This document shows positions 12,890-13,719 of a DNA stretch of 13,719 nucleotides, piece after piece. The notes under the pieces were generated by a model. The model was not told the DNA's origin. It saw only the letters and a list, made by a program, of their open reading frames with translations, and ran no database searches. Position 1 is the first letter of the stretch. Each line of letters begins with the position of its first letter. This DNA is from an uncultured bacterium (lineage in GTDB: Bacteria; Actinomycetota; Coriobacteriia; Coriobacteriales; Coriobacteriaceae). The stretch covers positions 1 through 13,719 of the forward strand of contig CAJMRP010000052.1 in assembly GCA_905215765.1 (NCBI GenBank), read 5' to 3'. The position numbers were made by a program, and so were the translations under genes.

Positions 12890-13719
12890 TCACGACAGCT
12901 TGACGATCGGTGCAAAACCTTTCATAAGCTTTTTGGTCTGGCCGGTCTTTTCGAATTGAACCTCGATCATGTCTCCGGCGACCGAGATCACGGTACCCGT
13001 GCCAAAGGTCTTGTGGCTCACGGTATCGCCTGCGGCAAAGTCCTGCGATGCGCTGGCGCGATCGACCTTGCGCTCCACCGTCGGGGACACCTTGGACGAG
13101 GGCTTTTTGGCTCGCGGTGCGCCCGAGCCAAAGGTCGAGGCAACACGGCCAGCGTCGGGCGAGACCCCACGATGGCGCTCGGTCCCGTAGCTGCTGCCAC
13201 CAAAGAAATCGTCAAAGCTCGATCCGCCGCGCGAACCGGAACCGCCGGTCGAGCGCGTATGCGAACCAAATACCTTGCCGCCATACATATCCGAACCCAT
13301 GCCCGAGCCAAAGGTGCCGTGACGGTCGCCGCGCTTCTCCCAGCCCGTGCCTTCAAAACCGGCAGAACCGATACCGCTAAACTCGATATCCTCAAACGGA
13401 ATCTCGTTGAGAAAGCGCGAGCGCGGGTTGGCAGAGGTCGAGCCGTAGGTGCGACGCGTGGCCGCATAGGTCAGGAACAGGCGCTTACGGGCACGCGTGA
13501 TGGCGACGTAGGCCAGGCGACGCTCCTCCTCGAGCTTGCCCGGATCATCGCTGCCGCCAAAATCGTGCACGTGCGGGAAGATGCCCTCCTCCATACCGGC
13601 CACGAACACCGCGGGGAACTCCAGGCCCTTGGCGGAGTGGATGGTCATCATGGTGATGGCATGCGTCTCGCCGGCCAGGGAATCCAAGTCGGAGCGCAGG
13701 GCCAGCCACTCCATGAGTG
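12890..13719 (-). CDS. pcrA: UvrD/PcrA-type DNA helicase, C-terminal part
   Basis: C-terminal 276 codons of an SF1A helicase that unwinds DNA in nucleotide-excision repair and clears stalled complexes; the upstream part lies beyond the window, and the frame is open to the edge. Motif V is seen as TIHSAKGLEFPAVFV and motif VI as EERRLAYVAITRARKRLFLTY, with the arginine that completes the ATP site. After the helicase core comes an approximately 110-residue flexible linker rich in Gly, Ser, Phe and Asp (about 115-225 from the ATG at 13714). A final Tudor-like domain (DFAAGDTVSHKTFGTGTVISV to FAPIVKL) follows, which in PcrA/UvrD contacts RNA polymerase. The gene ends in TGA at 12892-12890, 7 nt from a large foldback. 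The same frame then stays open for 68 more codons. Confidence 0.95.
   Translation of the reverse strand, partial: LMEWLALRSDLDSLAGETHAITMMTIHSAKGLEFPAVFVAGMEEGIFPHVHDFGGSDDPGKLEEERRLAYVAITRARKRLFLTYAATRRTYGSTSANPRSRFLNEIPFEDIEFSGIGSAGFEGTGWEKRGDRHGTFGSGMGSDMYGGKVFGSHTRSTGGSGSRGGSSFDDFFGGSSYGTERHRGVSPDAGRVASTFGSGAPRAKKPSSKVSPTVERKVDRASASQDFAAGDTVSHKTFGTGTVISVAGDMIEVQFEKTGQTKKLMKGFAPIVKLS

Overview
This window looks like a chromosomal segment from a high-GC, anaerobic gut Actinomycetota of the class Coriobacteriia, most likely Collinsella or a close relative. The assignment is an inference from gene content and style: a lactose/cellobiose-type PTS cassette, a DHH-family Mn-dependent pyrophosphatase, an NhaA of 452 residues, a ROK glucokinase, strong AAAGGAG ribosome sites and foldback repeats between genes. 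No rRNA, tRNA, CRISPR array, transposase or phage gene was seen.

Layout. Left part, mostly minus strand: a TatA/TatB-type translocase subunit cut by the window edge (GTG start at 412), a small STAS anti-sigma-factor antagonist, and a type Ic-like aspartate aminotransferase. An 84-residue protein of unknown function reads divergently on the plus strand from 2386. Positions 2641-3012 hold an AT-rich island ending in a perfect 15-bp terminator hairpin. Then come, all on minus: nhaA, ppaC (with a strong terminator at 4580-4619) and glcK.

Centre: a beta-glucoside utilisation cassette on the minus strand, transcribed in the order GH1 6-phospho-beta-glucosidase, PTS IIC, PTS IIB, PTS IIA, ending in an 11-bp-stem terminator at 6809-6847. 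A GntR/UTRA repressor gene is divergent from it at 10880, and manA follows the regulator on the plus strand. The shared 303-bp control region holds opposed promoter-like sequences and three copies of AAAAGTAA, which are good operator candidates. The PTS would import and phosphorylate a beta-linked disaccharide, the GH1 enzyme would split it into glucose 6-phosphate and a free sugar, glucokinase would phosphorylate free glucose, and ManA would bring mannose 6-phosphate into glycolysis.

Right end: manA converges on the 3' part of a UvrD/PcrA helicase gene that runs off the window. Between them lie a 17-bp hairpin without a T-run and a large foldback element with 30-bp arms (29 of 30 paired). 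The pcrA frame continues for 68 sense codons beyond its TGA, straight through that element.

The window is mostly ordinary metabolism. The most unusual material is in the intergenic DNA: the 12753-12882 foldback, a second foldback repeat family present at 6710-6767 and 10613-10698, the AT-rich island at 2700-2921, and the AAAAGTAA operator set. No wholly new multi-gene system was found.
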